A stretch of DNA of 64,000 bases from contig CM045761.1 of assembly GCA_025200525.1 (NCBI GenBank), positions 141,424,223 to 141,488,222 of the forward strand. Direction: 5' to 3'. Origin of the DNA: Camellia lanceoleosa (Eukaryota > Streptophyta > Magnoliopsida > Ericales > Theaceae). Below, piece after piece: positions 33,001-45,227 of this stretch (the stretch's first letter is position 1; each line of letters opens with the position of its first letter). Under the pieces are notes generated by a model. That model did no database searches. It had not been told where the DNA came from and saw nothing but the letters and a program-made list of their open reading frames with translations. The translations under genes and the position numbers were made by a program.

Positions 33001-33822
33001 GTCTGAAAGCCAGGGGTTGAGTCTTGAGGCTGAGAGCGATCCTAGGCTGCACAATCTCAAGAGCGATTCCACACAGGTCTTCGCAGGACGACACAAAACA
33101 TTTTTGAAACCTTTTAAGAAAGTGATGAATTGCTCGAGCTGAAGACAAGGTAGAACCAATCTGGATCAAGCCAGGATCCTTGTCAGTACTCACACTAACA
33201 AGCATGATCTCATTCGTTAAGGGCTTAGCACGCCTCTCTTCCTCTCAATTGATCAAATTTTCACAAATCCCGAGGAATTCCTTCCTCTTTGTTTTCACCG
33301 CAGTGTTCCAAAAAGTTTTGAAAAACGTAGGTCGATGCAATGACTTCAAGGCACAGAAAAGACAGTTTTTAGTCGAATACTGCCATCTCATTCAGAACTT
33401 AGGCATAATCAAGCAAGGCAAAAGCAAACACAAGAGTGTGAAAATCACTACTGTTTCATTCAAAATCTGTTGGCACAACTGGCTCCCTGGCAGAAACAGA
33501 CTCAAAACAAAACGAAAAGACAAACGCAAAACAAAATGGTGACGCCCGAGGTAACACCCCTAGAATCACCCGACCTTTGTACAACAGGACTGACTCGATA
33601 CAACAAGACAGACCCTTAATCAAAAAGACTGACTTAAGACAAAGAGACAGACTCAAAACAAAACTACAGAACTGACTCAACACCCAAGTCAGAAACTTCA
33701 AAACTAGCATTCGCAAATGCTCAAAACAGTGAGTGCCATTCCCACGTCTGGAGTAAATCGAGCGCCACCCGCAGCTGGTTCATCCCCCAATCACATCACA
33801 TTATCCCCCACAAGTTCACTGA
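30071..33822 (-). other. Internal non-coding region of the Ogre-like element
   Basis: No pol domain is recognisable on either strand. Notable pieces are near-duplicates of GGCAACGGAAAGTTGCCCCT (about 32059-32130), a 100-bp pyrimidine tract (32413-32515) flanked by imperfect copies of a CTCTAACTTTTGCC...GGGTTTTC block, and scattered TTGCCCCTAGTT motifs. In the element's orientation this lies downstream of gag, where pol would be. It may be an extended 3' untranslated region or captured sequence. Confidence 0.6.
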
Positions 33823-35275
33823 TCAAGTGTTGATAGACTTTGCAGGACCTGGTGCGGCAATGACCCCGTTGTCAAACAGATCTTGTACATCATGGCGCAG
33901 ACGAAAGCAACTGTCGGTGTCATGACCGGTTTGTTGATGGTAAGCACAGTATTTAGTCTGGTCATGCTTTGCAAGGATAGGATCAGGTAGGGGCCGTTGT
34001 TCCAACGGTTTCAAATGTCCTTTCTAGAGTAAGACCTCTAGAGCCTTTGACAAAGGCATATGAAGTGGGGTGAAAACCCTCTTGACTCGAGGTGGATATT
34101 TGGTTTTTTGTGAGCTACTTCCGGACGCATCGGTGAATGGGGTAGCTGTTTTTGATGCGGTGGTGGTAACCATGCCAACTTCAGAAGATCTTGCAGCTGC
34201 ATCACCACTGGTGGTCGCATTCGAACTGCGAGAAAATGCCCTCTTGGGCTGCTCCTTCTCCTGGTCAATGAGGCCCTGCTTCATAGCATCCTCAATTTGT
34301 ACACCTATCTCATGTAAATCTGAAAAGGTGGGAAAGGGGAGAACAATCATTTTCTGCATAAGCTTGGGCTAGAGGTTACGTACAACCATCCGTATTTGAT
34401 CCTTATCCGTTGGCCTAATGGTCATCATTGAGGCCTTGGCCCTCCAACGGACCACGAATTCTGAGAAGCTCTCCTTAGGCTCTTGCCTAGTCGTCTCGAG
34501 ATCACGGGTTGTGACCTCGATCTGTGTATTATACGAGTACTGAGCGACAAAAGCCTCGGCCATCTCATCCCAATTCCTCTTAACATCGTCTTCCAGTTTT
34601 GCGTACCAGATGGCCGCTACACCCGACAGGGTCCAACCGAATAAAGAAAGCTTCTGTAGTCTGGTGAGGCCCATCGGCCTTAGTATGTCTGAAAACAGCC
34701 GTAAGTGCACCATGGGATCCCCAGATCCATCAAAGCGGTCGATGTGTGGCATCTTAAATCTGTCCGGCAACGTCACAGCCGAGTCTGTATACCCATCTTC
34801 AATGTTAGGAATGGAGTGGGCCCCCTGAGACTTCTTGAACAATTTCTCAAGCTTGCTCACTTTCAATGCTGTGGGGTCCGTCTTGAACTCAAAGGGGAAG
34901 TCTGGTAGGTTGGTGGGTGTTTTAGATAGCTGGGGTAGAACCGGGGGCGGGGCTGGCCTGAGTGGAATGTCCGTATCATCCTGGACGTTAGTTGCCTCCT
35001 CGAGTATGGAAACTCTTGGTGGGGGAGGATCCTGGTGCGAAGCGGATGCTCCTGTTTGCTGCTGCAGCCAGGCAATTAAGTTTGCCTGTTGGGACATGAT
35101 CTCAGCCTGCTGTTTGGCAAATTCTGCTTGACGAGCAGCATCCTGCTGCATGGATTTCATGCTCTCTTGGAGTTGATGCATCATTTCCTTCATTCCTGCC
35201 ATACTGCCCTGATTTGACTGAACTACCGGTATATCTGTCTCTGCAGTGAGCTCGGGAATCTCAACCCGACTGCTC
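33823..35275 (-). pseudogene. Ogre/Tat-type gag remnant with zinc-knuckle-like motif
   Basis: One minus-strand frame runs from just after a TAG near 35277 to 33823. A Met at 35202 starts a 277-codon open block: a Gln/Met-rich coiled segment, a Pro-rich linker, then the capsid core with MPHIDRFDGSGDPMVHLRLF, LSGVAAIWYAKLEDDVKRNW and ESFSEFVVRWRAKASMM. A TAG at 34369-34371 interrupts it. The frame reopens with MQKMIVLPFPTFSDLHEIGV, is interrupted again at about 34021-34024, and ends with YCAYHQQTGHDTDSC, a C-X2-H-X4-H-X4-C variant knuckle. The core matches gag of Ogre/Tat elements, which forms the virus-like particle. There are only two nonsense changes and no frameshift, so this copy is moderately young. 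No protease follows. Confidence 0.85.
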
Positions 35276-36077
35276 TAAGACCACTGATCTGGTAGCTGCT
35301 GCACTGGTGGTCTGCGCCTGATCGGCCCTTCTACCCTACCTCTGGCAAAGGAACACTGATTGCCCTTGAACTGAGTCTCTGACCTGACAAAGTCTATCAG
35401 CACAAGTCCGATGAACCTCGGGGGATATTGGAGCCCTCTGAAGCTATAGTTCCAGACTACCTAGAAAAAGAGAAAACATGCAGCATCTCAGCCCAATTTC
35501 GCGAAAACAGATATGAGCATAACAGGATGACTATGCCCTCTACTGAATTCTGCCCCAAAGTTACGCACAGCTGCTACCCTCGTGTAAACGATTCCCTAAA
35601 TCTTGATGCCCTCGGGCACGATACTTGCAACCGATACATGCATTCTTGTAGGGACACACCCTAAAAGCACATAGCAAGCAAGTGAGAACCAAAACACCCC
35701 TATGTTGGGGTAAGGTTTCCCTGTCCTATTTTGTTAGGAGCTAGGGGTTCACTACGCACGCAGCGGTTTCAAACAACCTATAAACGGGTAAGCAACTTGT
35801 CCTAGCTTGGAATGGTCACTATGGATTCTGACTATGCACTAGCTCGAATGGTCAAAAAGGGTGCCCCGGTAAAATCGGGGTTTGTGTTCCCGTCGTGGCT
35901 GAGCCCGCAACCGGTCAGCCTTATGGCACGCTTCTCGAAACAAGCCTCCGGCAAATCGTTCAGGAATAGCATACGGCAAACACGGTGTCCTAGGCGCACC
36001 AATGCACATGCAATGCAAAGAAACACATAAGTGTGAACAAAACAAGATATCATGAGTTCGAGTCAAGTTCTCTAACA

Positions 36078-36095
36078 TCCCCAGCAGAGTCGCCA
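36078..36095 (-). other. Primer-binding site of the Ogre-like element
   Basis: The minus strand reads TGGCGACTCTGCTGGGGA, separated by five bases from the LTR edge at 36101. From memory, Ogre elements prime from tRNA-Arg and carry sites of this kind; I could not check it against a tRNA set. Confidence 0.65.
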
Positions 36096-36100
36096 GAAAC

Positions 36101-39100
36101 TATAGACATCCCCGAACGTCCCGGGAGGGAAATCCCGTTCTGTTCATTTGGGGCTCACTACAGCTCGGACTCAAATTGTCACGGTTCTTAATCTGAACCA
36201 AAGAGTCCAAATTCGGCAAATCGTTTTTGGAAAACAGATTTTTGAAAGAAGTGCCAAACATGGACTGCTTTGCCAGATACAGACTCGCCACCTAAATATT
36301 TTTTTAAGGGGAATTTAGGAAACCCTGACTCGGTGCCAAAGGCCACGTGTCCGTCATCACCAAAGTTGCCTCGGCTCGGGAACTTGGGTACGATTGGGGA
36401 AGGTCAGCTATGAGCACCCCTCTCGCCCGATCCGAAGATCGGCCTCTACTAACCATGATATCTGATTTTGAAAACGTTATGTGTTCTTATTCCAGTTAAT
36501 AGCCTAGAATTACTATGTGATGTGCGCAGCAAAACAAGTATAGACTAGATCGCCTATTTTGGAACAAAGCATTGCATATCCGTTTGTTTGGAAATGTTTT
36601 GAAATTTGCTACTCGCAAGTAGGCTAAAATACAGATTTCAATGAGTTGTTCCAACTCAAGCAATCCAACCTTCACCCACAGGCATTCAGGCAGTTTATCA
36701 CATAAGCATATAGCCACATGGTAAGCATGCTGTCATGTTAACATTCACATTCATGTGAGATGCTAATGCATAAATACTTACAGTGTACTCCGTGCCAAAA
36801 CAGAGAGCATGTTAGTAATCATGCATGATCCAAGTCCATGTTAAGTGCCTAATGCATCGCATACAAAATGCAATCTAGAATAGGCTTAGCTAATCCTAGG
36901 ATGGCATATGAAATGTGACAAGTAACACGTATTTCAAGTTAGATTTGGAACACTTATGTAGTTAGTATGATGCGCCGAGCCCGGTGCATGCAATACAGAT
37001 GGATGAATGCACGCATGCATAGCATAAGGTATGCTAATTGAAATATGCCCTAAACTAACCATTGAAAGCTAGTAAATAAAAGGGAATAGAGACGTGAGGT
37101 TGGAAGACATACACACACTCACGCACACTTATTACAATTGTGCCCTCGCTCGGAGGCTTCGAAAGAATAATACAGGCCACCTAATTAATTAACTCACAAG
37201 CTAATTAATTGTTACAGAACCAAATGAATAACTAGCTACAACTAATTATTACACAACTTAATTAATTGACGAATTAATTAACTAATTAATGAATGACAAC
37301 AAGCAAGTAGGGAAAGTAGTAAATGATGCTATTCCAGCTCTTTTTGAAGAAGGGAGGCATGCATGCTCGCTTCGGTTTGTCGCCTCGAAACACCTTTCGG
37401 TTGCTCTTTAGAGGCTCTGTTTGCAGGGTGTCTTCCAGTGCTTGTTACTGAAACTTACCAAAACACTGCAGGGGAAGTCACCAGTGGCCTGCCGTCCATG
37501 GAGGGAGATCTGCCGGCCATCTATGGTCCATTGCCGGCCAAGGATGACACACTGCCAGCCATCAATGGCAGGTTGCCGGCCACTGGTGTGCTGTGACACC
37601 AAACTGCAACGAAGCACAAAATAGAGAAAATGGAGGGTTTCCCAAGGACATGTACGCACCATGGCACTCCAAATCTCCTCAAAACATCAAGGCAGAGGCC
37701 ACGTCGGATCCACGACCATCAATCACGCATCCCGATGCATGATGGCCAAAGATCCAACTTGTGCAAATCAATATGAAAATAAATGCACAAATAAAGCAAG
37801 TAAAGCCTAGAACTCTATCATGAATCATCAAGAGCTTCGGCGACCGAGAATTGAGACGCGTTCCATCACTCAGAGTATAAACGCCCCTTGTTCCTCGTGC
37901 TCGGATTAATACTTAATCCAAGTAATGCAACACATAAGCTTGGCAAACATGCAATATGACTTAAGTGTGCAAACATGGAACTAACTCAAGCATGCAACAA
38001 GCATATAAGCATGATGTGAGGCAACAACCTTGGACAACATGACAAAATGCAACATGATCATGCAAGCATGCAAGGTATGCGAAGCTAAACAAGTTTGCGA
38101 CAACATACGAAATGAAACAAGCATGCGACAACATGGTAAGATGGGCTTACACCAAAGATGGACGGCTCTCAAATAGGTCCAAATCAGTAGCCATGTGATG
38201 GAAATGAGACAACCGAAACACATTCAAACATGCACGATGCAAGGGATCGATCCTAAGGCATCAAATACCACTCTACCAAAGCATGGAAAAGGATGCAATA
38301 TGGCCTATAAACACACTAATTCCAGCTCTAAAATAAGATGCCCAATGGTTCTGAAACATAGAAATATGACATCCAATGCGTGAAATGAGCCCCGAAACTC
38401 AAAACTAAACAAATGCATTGAACCACAAGCATGCAAAGCAAGCATTATTTGATCATGAAGTCTAAAGATAGAGCCAAGGCAGTCCCAAAACATGCGCATT
38501 TCTAGTTTAAAGTATGGCCAAAAGATGCTAACAAGATGGACTAAAATAGCATGCAACTTTGGCTAGCAAGCATGGTTTACATGGTATGTATATGAAGCAT
38601 ATGAGAACTCATCAAACCATCTGAAAACAGTGAATAAAACATGTCAAAATATGCCCAAATAATCACTAAAATGCAGCTAATGCATGCAAAATGAGGGGCT
38701 CCTTTGGAGGGCCATGCAAGAGGTTGTTAAGCACATACAAGATAGACACTTAGCATGGCAAAACCAACTCTGGAAATCAAATATGACAGCCCTAAAACTC
38801 ACCAAATTGGCCCTAAAATGAGTCTAGGAAACATGCAAAGAAAGGCTCCTTTGAAAGGCCTTGAATGGGATTGTTCCACATATGCATTATGGACATAAAA
38901 TATGGCCAAAACGGCCTTGGACAGGGCCAAGGCAGACCTCAAAACTCACAAAATGAGGCCTAAAACATGACTTCAATGTATGCAAAATAGGGTCCCTTTG
39001 GAAGGCCCAAAAGACCACCAAACAAGACAAGGAGAGAGGGGGGTAACCCCCGTCTAATTTTGGCCCTCAAAAATGCATCTAAGCCACTGAAAATCCACTG

Positions 39101-40943
39101 GATTTCAGTGGCTAAGAGGCCAAACCATGGCCAATGCAAGTGCTCTAATGCATGGCCCTAATCATGAAGAGATGAAGCATGCATAGGGGAAGATGACCCC
39201 AAATAGCAAAGAGACCTTAATCAAACTTAAAGAGGAGGTCAAAACAAGACTTTTTTCAGTTTAGGTCAAGGTCCAAAAAGGCTAAAAAATAAGGCTAATA
39301 TATCATGCAAAAAAACAGCCCTAAAAGAGAGATTGAACAAACAGGGCAATAAATGACTTCAAACAGCAAAGTGCTCTTAAACAAAGTTTAAAAGGAGCTC
39401 AAAATATGACACTTTACAGTTTATGGAAATTCTTGAATATGCTCACAAGTAGGTCTAAGATATGATGCAAAAAAAAGGCCTACAAAGAGGGGTAAAGCAT
39501 GCAAGGGTGTAGGAGGCCTCAAACAGAAAAGTGTCCTTATAAAGTATTCAAGAGGAGATCAAAATATGACACTTTTTAGTTTATGACAAAGTCCATAAAT
39601 GCTTGCAAGTATGGCTTATAGATGAAGCAAGAAAAGGCAAGAAAAAGGAAAATAGAGACTTACCCTTGAAGAGCAGCTTTCCAGCAGCTTTTGGTCCAAG
39701 ATTATGAGATTTCAACCTTTACAAATGGCCTCCAAGGTGCTAGAATGGATGGTGGAGGTGTTGTGCTAAGGGTTATAGTGCAAAAATGCAAGGAAAATAG
39801 GCTAAAACCATAACAATATAGAGAGAGAGCAAGAAATATATATAGAGAGAGAGAGAGAGCTATATCTCCTGTCAAAAGAGCTGAACCCCTGCTAAGGAGA
39901 GAGGGCCTCTCCTTATATAGAGGAAAATCAATTCAAAGCTTCTTGAATAAGCTTGGCAAGAGCTTCATCTCTCCATACACGTGTATGGAGGGGAAATTAA
40001 AGGATTCCAACTGGCTCAAAAGATCTGCCGTGAAACCTGCTTTGAGAGGGGTGCTGCCGGCCATCAGTGATGGCAGGCACTGGCTCATTGATGGTCGGCA
40101 GGGGTCATTTTTGGCCGGCATTGGCCATTAATGGCCGGCACACTCCCATAGAGGCCGGCAACAAAAATCAGTCCTAGTCCCCGTTTTGAAGAAAGCCTAA
40201 ATCCTTCATATGGATGCCTTTTCAGGTCATTCTTAAGCCTAACCAATAGCCCCGGAAGTCTTCTTTCCAATTTTGGAAACCTCACCTCAAAATTCCATGT
40301 GTTCTAAGAGATATCCCTCTTTTAGTGAAGACTGCTCAGTTTCGGTCCAACCGGATTGATGCCCAACTTCCAACAACCATATCTCTCTCATCCGGACTCG
40401 GCTTGAGGAGATTCTTGAATGAAAATTGAAGCCCCGGGAGTAAGATTTCCAACGGTGGTAGTCTCATAGCTGAAATCCAAGTATTCAAAAGGATAGGCCT
40501 GATTTAGCGAGGACTTCTCGTCTCTCTCTTAACGATTCATGCCCAACTCCTTCCCCAACTGGGTTTCTTCTCTCCTCTCCTCTTTTGTTCAACTCCAAAC
40601 CCCTAAACAAGATGTTTTGAAAGATTTTTCAAAGAGTTCATCTCTCTTTCATTCATTTCCACTTTGTCCTCGCTCGATTTGCCGAAAAATGCAACATTTA
40701 AGAAAATGCGAGCGTTGGAACATCGTAGGAACTTTATTTCAAAAATATTTTGAAAGAGAGGGTTTCAAGGTCTCAAAATCTTTTGATCAAGATAGTTTTG
40801 GTCCAAAAAGGGGTATGAAGTTGGGATATGACCCTCTCCTTGCCGAAGAAATCGAACCCTTGCACTGCACAACTTTCACCACCAAGTAAACCGTCTGTAG
40901 CGGCGTCCAAGTCTTAAGGGCGGTCAAAAATGGGGTGTCTACA
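36101..40943 (-). repeat. 5' LTR of the Ogre-like element (4.84 kb)
   Basis: On the minus strand it begins TGTAGACACCCCATTTTTGA and ends GATGTCTATA, the terminal CA having become TA. It carries two GGCCGGC/GCCGGCCA-type clusters (37480-37590 and 40050-40160), the G-box palindrome and TATA box at 39911-39990, GAGAGA microsatellites around 39820-39862, and the conserved block near 36350-36385 reading ATCACCAAAGTTGCCTC. The region 37670-39660 repeats CATGCAA/AACATG and AAAATATGACACTTT-like phrases several times. Confidence 0.85.
39911..39990 (-). promoter_or_regulatory. LTR core promoter: G-box palindrome plus TATA box
   Basis: CTCCATACACGTGTATGGAG (39971-39990, 20-bp perfect palindrome) lies 50 bp upstream, in minus-strand sense, of CTATATAAGG (39911-39920). 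Spacing matches the plus-strand LTR at 14590-14668. Confidence 0.65.
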
Positions 40944-41328
40944 CACCTCCTTCTTGTAGGGGTGATTGCACATCATCAATTACTGAAATTGTTAGATAGG
41001 AATGAGCTAGATGCCCAGTAAAAATAATTTTAACAAATTATCTAATTATTTGAAAATTCATATGGCATTATCACAACCAAAACATTTTCTTGTTCAACTC
41101 ATGTTAGGAGTTTAAGCAACAAAACTTAGATATTATAATTTCCATGAAAATCACATTTCAACACCGGGGGGTAAATACACCATGAAGTCCCTAAAGAGAG
41201 TCCCAAATCACATACACAAGTCACTTTCATTTAAAACCGCCCCCACATTTACCGACTATTATACGGTAGGACATCGGCACCCAAAATCATCCGTTTTTCC
41301 ACTTTTATCGACTACAATACCATAGGAC

Positions 41329-44300
41329 TGTAGCTCGCCTCTTTCGTGCCCCCTTTTCGGAAGTTTGGAAAAAGCCCTACAGTTCGGACTCCTGCAGTTT
41401 TGAATCTAATCCCACAAGTGCAATGTGAAATTGATAAACACCAAAGAGTCTAAATCCGGCAAACCTTTTTGGAAAATTGATTTTAGATCAAATACTGCCA
41501 AAACTGGACTGCTTTGCCAGATACAGAGATGCCGCCTAAATATTTTTGTTTTGGGAAAATTTAGGAAACCCATGACTCATGCCAAAGGCCACGTGTCCAT
41601 CATCACCAAAGTTGCCTCGGCTTGGGAACTTAGGTACGAGAGGGGAAGGTCATGAATTGAGCACAACAGCTCACTCGATCAAAGATCGAACTTTACTAAT
41701 CATGATATGATTTTTATCAACATTATGTGCTCTTGTTCCGGTTATTAGACTAGCATTACTATGTGATGTGCACAAGCAAGTATAGACTAGATCGCAAGAA
41801 TTGAAACATTTCAAGTCATGTTCGTTTTGCGAAAAGGGTTTGAATTTTGCCACCTCAAGTGGGCTTAAAGTTTGCGAATTTCCCACTCAACAAAGTGGGC
41901 TTAAAACATTGAATTTGCCACTAGACATAGTGGCTTAAAGATACATTCGTTGAATTGTTCCAATTCAAGCAACAAGCCTTCATCCACAGGCTTTCAAACA
42001 GTTTAGCAAGTAAGCATTTAGCCTCATGGTAAGCATGCTAGTCATGGCAGTCACTCACACTCATGCAAGTATGCTATAGCATTAAAACTCACCTAGTACT
42101 CCAAGCTAAGATAAACAAAAGAGTTAGAAAAATATGCATGATTCCTAACTATACAAGATGCCTAATGCAACACATGCACTAATGCAATTAATAGGCTCGG
42201 CTACTAATATGGCATATGAGTCAATGAAATAACATGCGATCTAAGCACGTATTCGAAGAAGTATTGAAATGACAATGCAGTTTGAATGATGTGCCGAGCC
42301 TCAGTGCATGCAAGACAAGATGAATGGATGCAAGCATAAAGTATGGTAATTGAAACATGTCCCTAATCTAACCATCAAAAACGAATAAATAAAAGGGAGA
42401 AAGACGTGGGGTTGGAAAACATACACATTATTACAACATGCTTTCATGACGGAGAGTCCGAATGAATAAAAGCTAACTAGCTAACTAGGCTAAGGAAATT
42501 AAGCTAATTATTACAACACAAATGAATTAGCTAACTACTTAGCTAATTATTTCAACACTTGAAATAAATTAACTAACTATTCTAAGGTAATTAATTATTA
42601 CAACACAAACTAATTGGCTACAACTAATTAATTTACAACAAATGAATAATTAAATGCTAATTAAACTAATTAGCTAGTTAAGTAATCCCGGGAAGTGGAG
42701 GGGGACCCATGCGTGCTCAGTTTTCACCCGAAAAATGCCGTTTGTCTGCCCTCGAAAGTGTCTGTTTGCATAGTTGAACACTTCTAGAATAATTCTATTC
42801 CACCTTACCAATATTTTGCTGAGGTTTGCATCAGTGGCAAGTCGGCCCCTGGTGAATGTTGCCGGCCTCCTGTCGGCCTTGGGAGTGGCTTGCCAGCCAG
42901 AGATGGTGCTCTGCTAGCCATGGACGGTGTCCTGCCGGCCATGAATGTTGGCTTGCCGGCCACTGATGCACTAGTTTGTCTTGCTGCAACAGAGTACAAA
43001 CAGAGCAAAAAGAGTGTATTCCCACAGATTGTTTGCACAACTCCCTCATTTTCATGGGAAAATCCAAGGATTGATGAACTTAAGTCACGAACCACCAATT
43101 CAAACAATTTCATTGCATGATGGCTTGTGATTCAAGAGGTGCAAATTCAGTAAATGCAAAATAAGACACAAACCTCCCCTTTTTCATGGAAGATCAAAGG
43201 GAGAAGTTAACCTTAGAGACAAGGATCATTTCATTACTAACAAGTATGAACTGATCCAAATTCCATTTGTTCAATTAACGTTCGATTGAACACATAACAC
43301 ACGAGCAAATTTTATCTTGGCTCACTTTAAGTCGCCACTTTTATTTAACCATTTAATTACCAACCATTACTTAATCACTTAAGTCCAAAAGGTGAGTCAA
43401 AGTCCTCTAATGGAAAGAAAAGCTCAAGTCATAAGTTGCTTTGGGCATGAAAGAAGTCTCATACTGTTGGTAATGAACCCCGTAAAAGATTAAACCATTA
43501 AGTGTGAAACCTCAATTTCACACTTAGACAAACAAGTAACTTGAAACCACTATCAAAGCAAAACTAAAAGCCAAGAAAGAGGGAGGTTGCAGAGATGATT
43601 AATGCTGAAATTAAGCATGAAAATTACCAAGAACATGCAATCAACTCAAACAAGAGGTGCTTAATGGCCTAAAACACCATTCTTGTGAGGACCTTTACAC
43701 TATAACCATGCAAAATAAGACTCAACTGACCCAAACAGCCCAAAACAGAGCTAAAGCAGTCTAAAACAGAGACAAAAGCATGCTGGAATTAAACTAAAAC
43801 AAGCTAGAAAAATAAGCTAGCATATGGCACCAACTAGGCTAGCAAACAAGACATGAGGAGGGGAGGCTAATCCCTCCAAATTTGGACTTCAAAACCTGAT
43901 TTTTACCATTGAAAAAGCTCTGAAAATCAGTGCTCAAAGGCCCAAAAAAAGATGGTTTTAAAATGGGAAACAAAGGTGAAAATGCCTTAACAACAAAGAA
44001 TAAAGAGGGATGAACCACACCCTAACATCAAATGGACAAAACACCAATTTCAGCCCCAAAAAATAGAATTTTTCAAAGCTCAAAAATAGCCCAAAACAAT
44101 AGGAAAAAGATAGGAAAACAAGTAAGCAAATCAAGCTTAAAAGTCCACTATTATACCTCTTGAAGAGAAGAGTGATTCCAAACAACAACTCAAGCCAAAA
44201 AGCACCTCAAGAGCTCCAACAAGACTTCAAGCAACCTTAGTTCAAAGGTGAGGTGATTTGGTTAAGGAAGTGTAGGCAAGAGTGTAGAGAAAGTAGGGAA

Positions 44301-45227
44301 AAATGCAAAAAATTTGTAGAGAGAGAGGAAAATTTTTTAGTTTAAAATTTTCTCGCCCTCAAACATGAGAGAGAGGGTCCCTATATATAGAAAACATGAA
44401 ATCTATACAAAGAGATCCAGCCCTCCATGCGTGGATAGATGCAAGCATCTGTGCAAACAGCTGGCACAAAATATCTACAGAAAACACTGGTGGTCGGCCG
44501 ACCATCAGTGATGGCCGTCAAGGCATCATTGATGGCAGGCAATGCACATCAATGGCCAGTAGAAAAGAAGCCATGGCCAGCACCCTTCAAGGATGGTCGG
44601 CAGGCCACCAGAAATTGTAGGCTGGAAAGACCAAGGCATGGTCCAAATATGAGACAAAATGGAAGCAGGGTTTGAAAGGCTCAATGCTGTGGTGTTCCGC
44701 TGAGGACTTTAACCGCTCGGCGAGCAAATAGACTCAACATCAGATGTACCTGTAAGAACATCCAAGTCTTGAAGGGCCGTAGAAAATGGGGTGTCTACAG
44801 TTGCCCCTCTTTGATAGAATTCGGAGTCGTGAAATGACGTGAGTGAATGTCAAAGCCCAGAGACGACCCATTTTGACAAGGCCGTAAGACTTGGATAAAC
44901 AATCAAGACAACAATAATTGGTTGCGCCCCGCAGGCTGCCTATGTATCCCTTTGCAAGGAATCAAATAGTGTAGTTCTGGGGCAAGATGCAAGTGATATG
45001 CATGATGTAATAACATAACTTATGATCATGCAACGAGGCTGTACAATGAAACATTTAAATGCAAATGCTATGCAAAGAAATGCCACAGTTAAACAAACTG
45101 AGACAAAGTACAGTGATTCCAAACATGAAAAGAAATAAATAAATGAACACTCCACGCATGAGAATCACGAGCCAAACTACATTTCATGCAGAAAGGATGT
45201 AAGAAAATTAAAGCTAGCTATGCGACG
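41329..45227 (-). mobile_element. 3' part of another Ogre/Tat-like element: LTR, polypurine tract and internal edge
   Basis: The LTR 41329-44799 starts TGTAGCTCGCC and ends GGTGTCTACA. In minus sense it starts TGTAGACACCCC. It is closest to the solo LTR at 3980-7501: both share AATCTAATCYYACAAGTGCA and GATCAAAGATCG blocks. Just beyond 44799 the minus strand reads CTATCAAAGAGGGGCAAC (44800-44817), a polypurine tract bordering the LTR, so this is a 3' LTR and 44818-45227 is the adjoining internal region. The left flank is AGGAC (41324-41328). The rest of the element is displaced by the chromovirus inserted at 45228 and lies beyond the window. No coding sequence remains in view. Confidence 0.8.
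44381..44436 (-). promoter_or_regulatory. Decayed LTR core promoter
   Basis: CTATATATAG (44381-44390) lies, in minus sense, downstream of CCCTCCATGCGTGGAT (44421-44436), a mutated form of the G-box palindrome seen intact in sibling LTRs. The CACGTG core is lost. Confidence 0.45.

Larger units (their letters stand above)
28525..40943 (-). mobile_element. Non-autonomous Ogre/Tat-like retrotransposon carrying gag only
   Basis: The outer ends read TGTAGACG (28525) and GTGTCTACA (40943), flanked by perfect 5-bp duplications CACCT (28520-28524 and 40944-40948). The 5' LTR is 36101-40943, the PBS 36078-36095, and gag remnants run 35275-33823. There is no protease, RT, RNase H or integrase. The 3' LTR keeps only about 1.3 kb (28525-29828) that matches 36101-37403, then changes into other sequence. 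The gag sequence and the very long LTR match Ogre/Tat-type elements. Lacking pol, it would have depended on a relative for mobility. A deletion spanning the 3' LTR and internal region, or a recombinant origin, explains the lopsided LTRs. Confidence 0.85.
28191..41328 (-). mobile_element. LTR fragment related to the 19542 chromovirus, split by a 12.4-kb insertion
   Basis: The two pieces are 28191-28524, starting TGTAACACCCGCAAATTAAT, and 40944-41328. They are separated by the element at 28525-40943, which is flanked by the CACCT duplication. The second piece contains ACCGACTATTATACGGTAGGA-like and CATCCGTTTTTCCACTTTTAT-like blocks that match 20170-20300 in the first chromovirus LTR, and in the same order. 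The fragment is therefore an LTR of a related chromovirus in minus orientation. It is cut again at 41329 by another LTR, so its other end lies outside the window. Confidence 0.7.

Noticed and set aside
34610..35131. Plus-strand frames opposite the Ogre-like gag
   Set aside because: Shadows of the real minus-strand gag, which has a recognisable capsid core and knuckle.
44818..45227. Coding sequence of the second Ogre-like element
   Set aside because: Only internal edge sequence next to the polypurine tract is visible; the 71-codon frame at 44940-45155 has no pol or gag motif.
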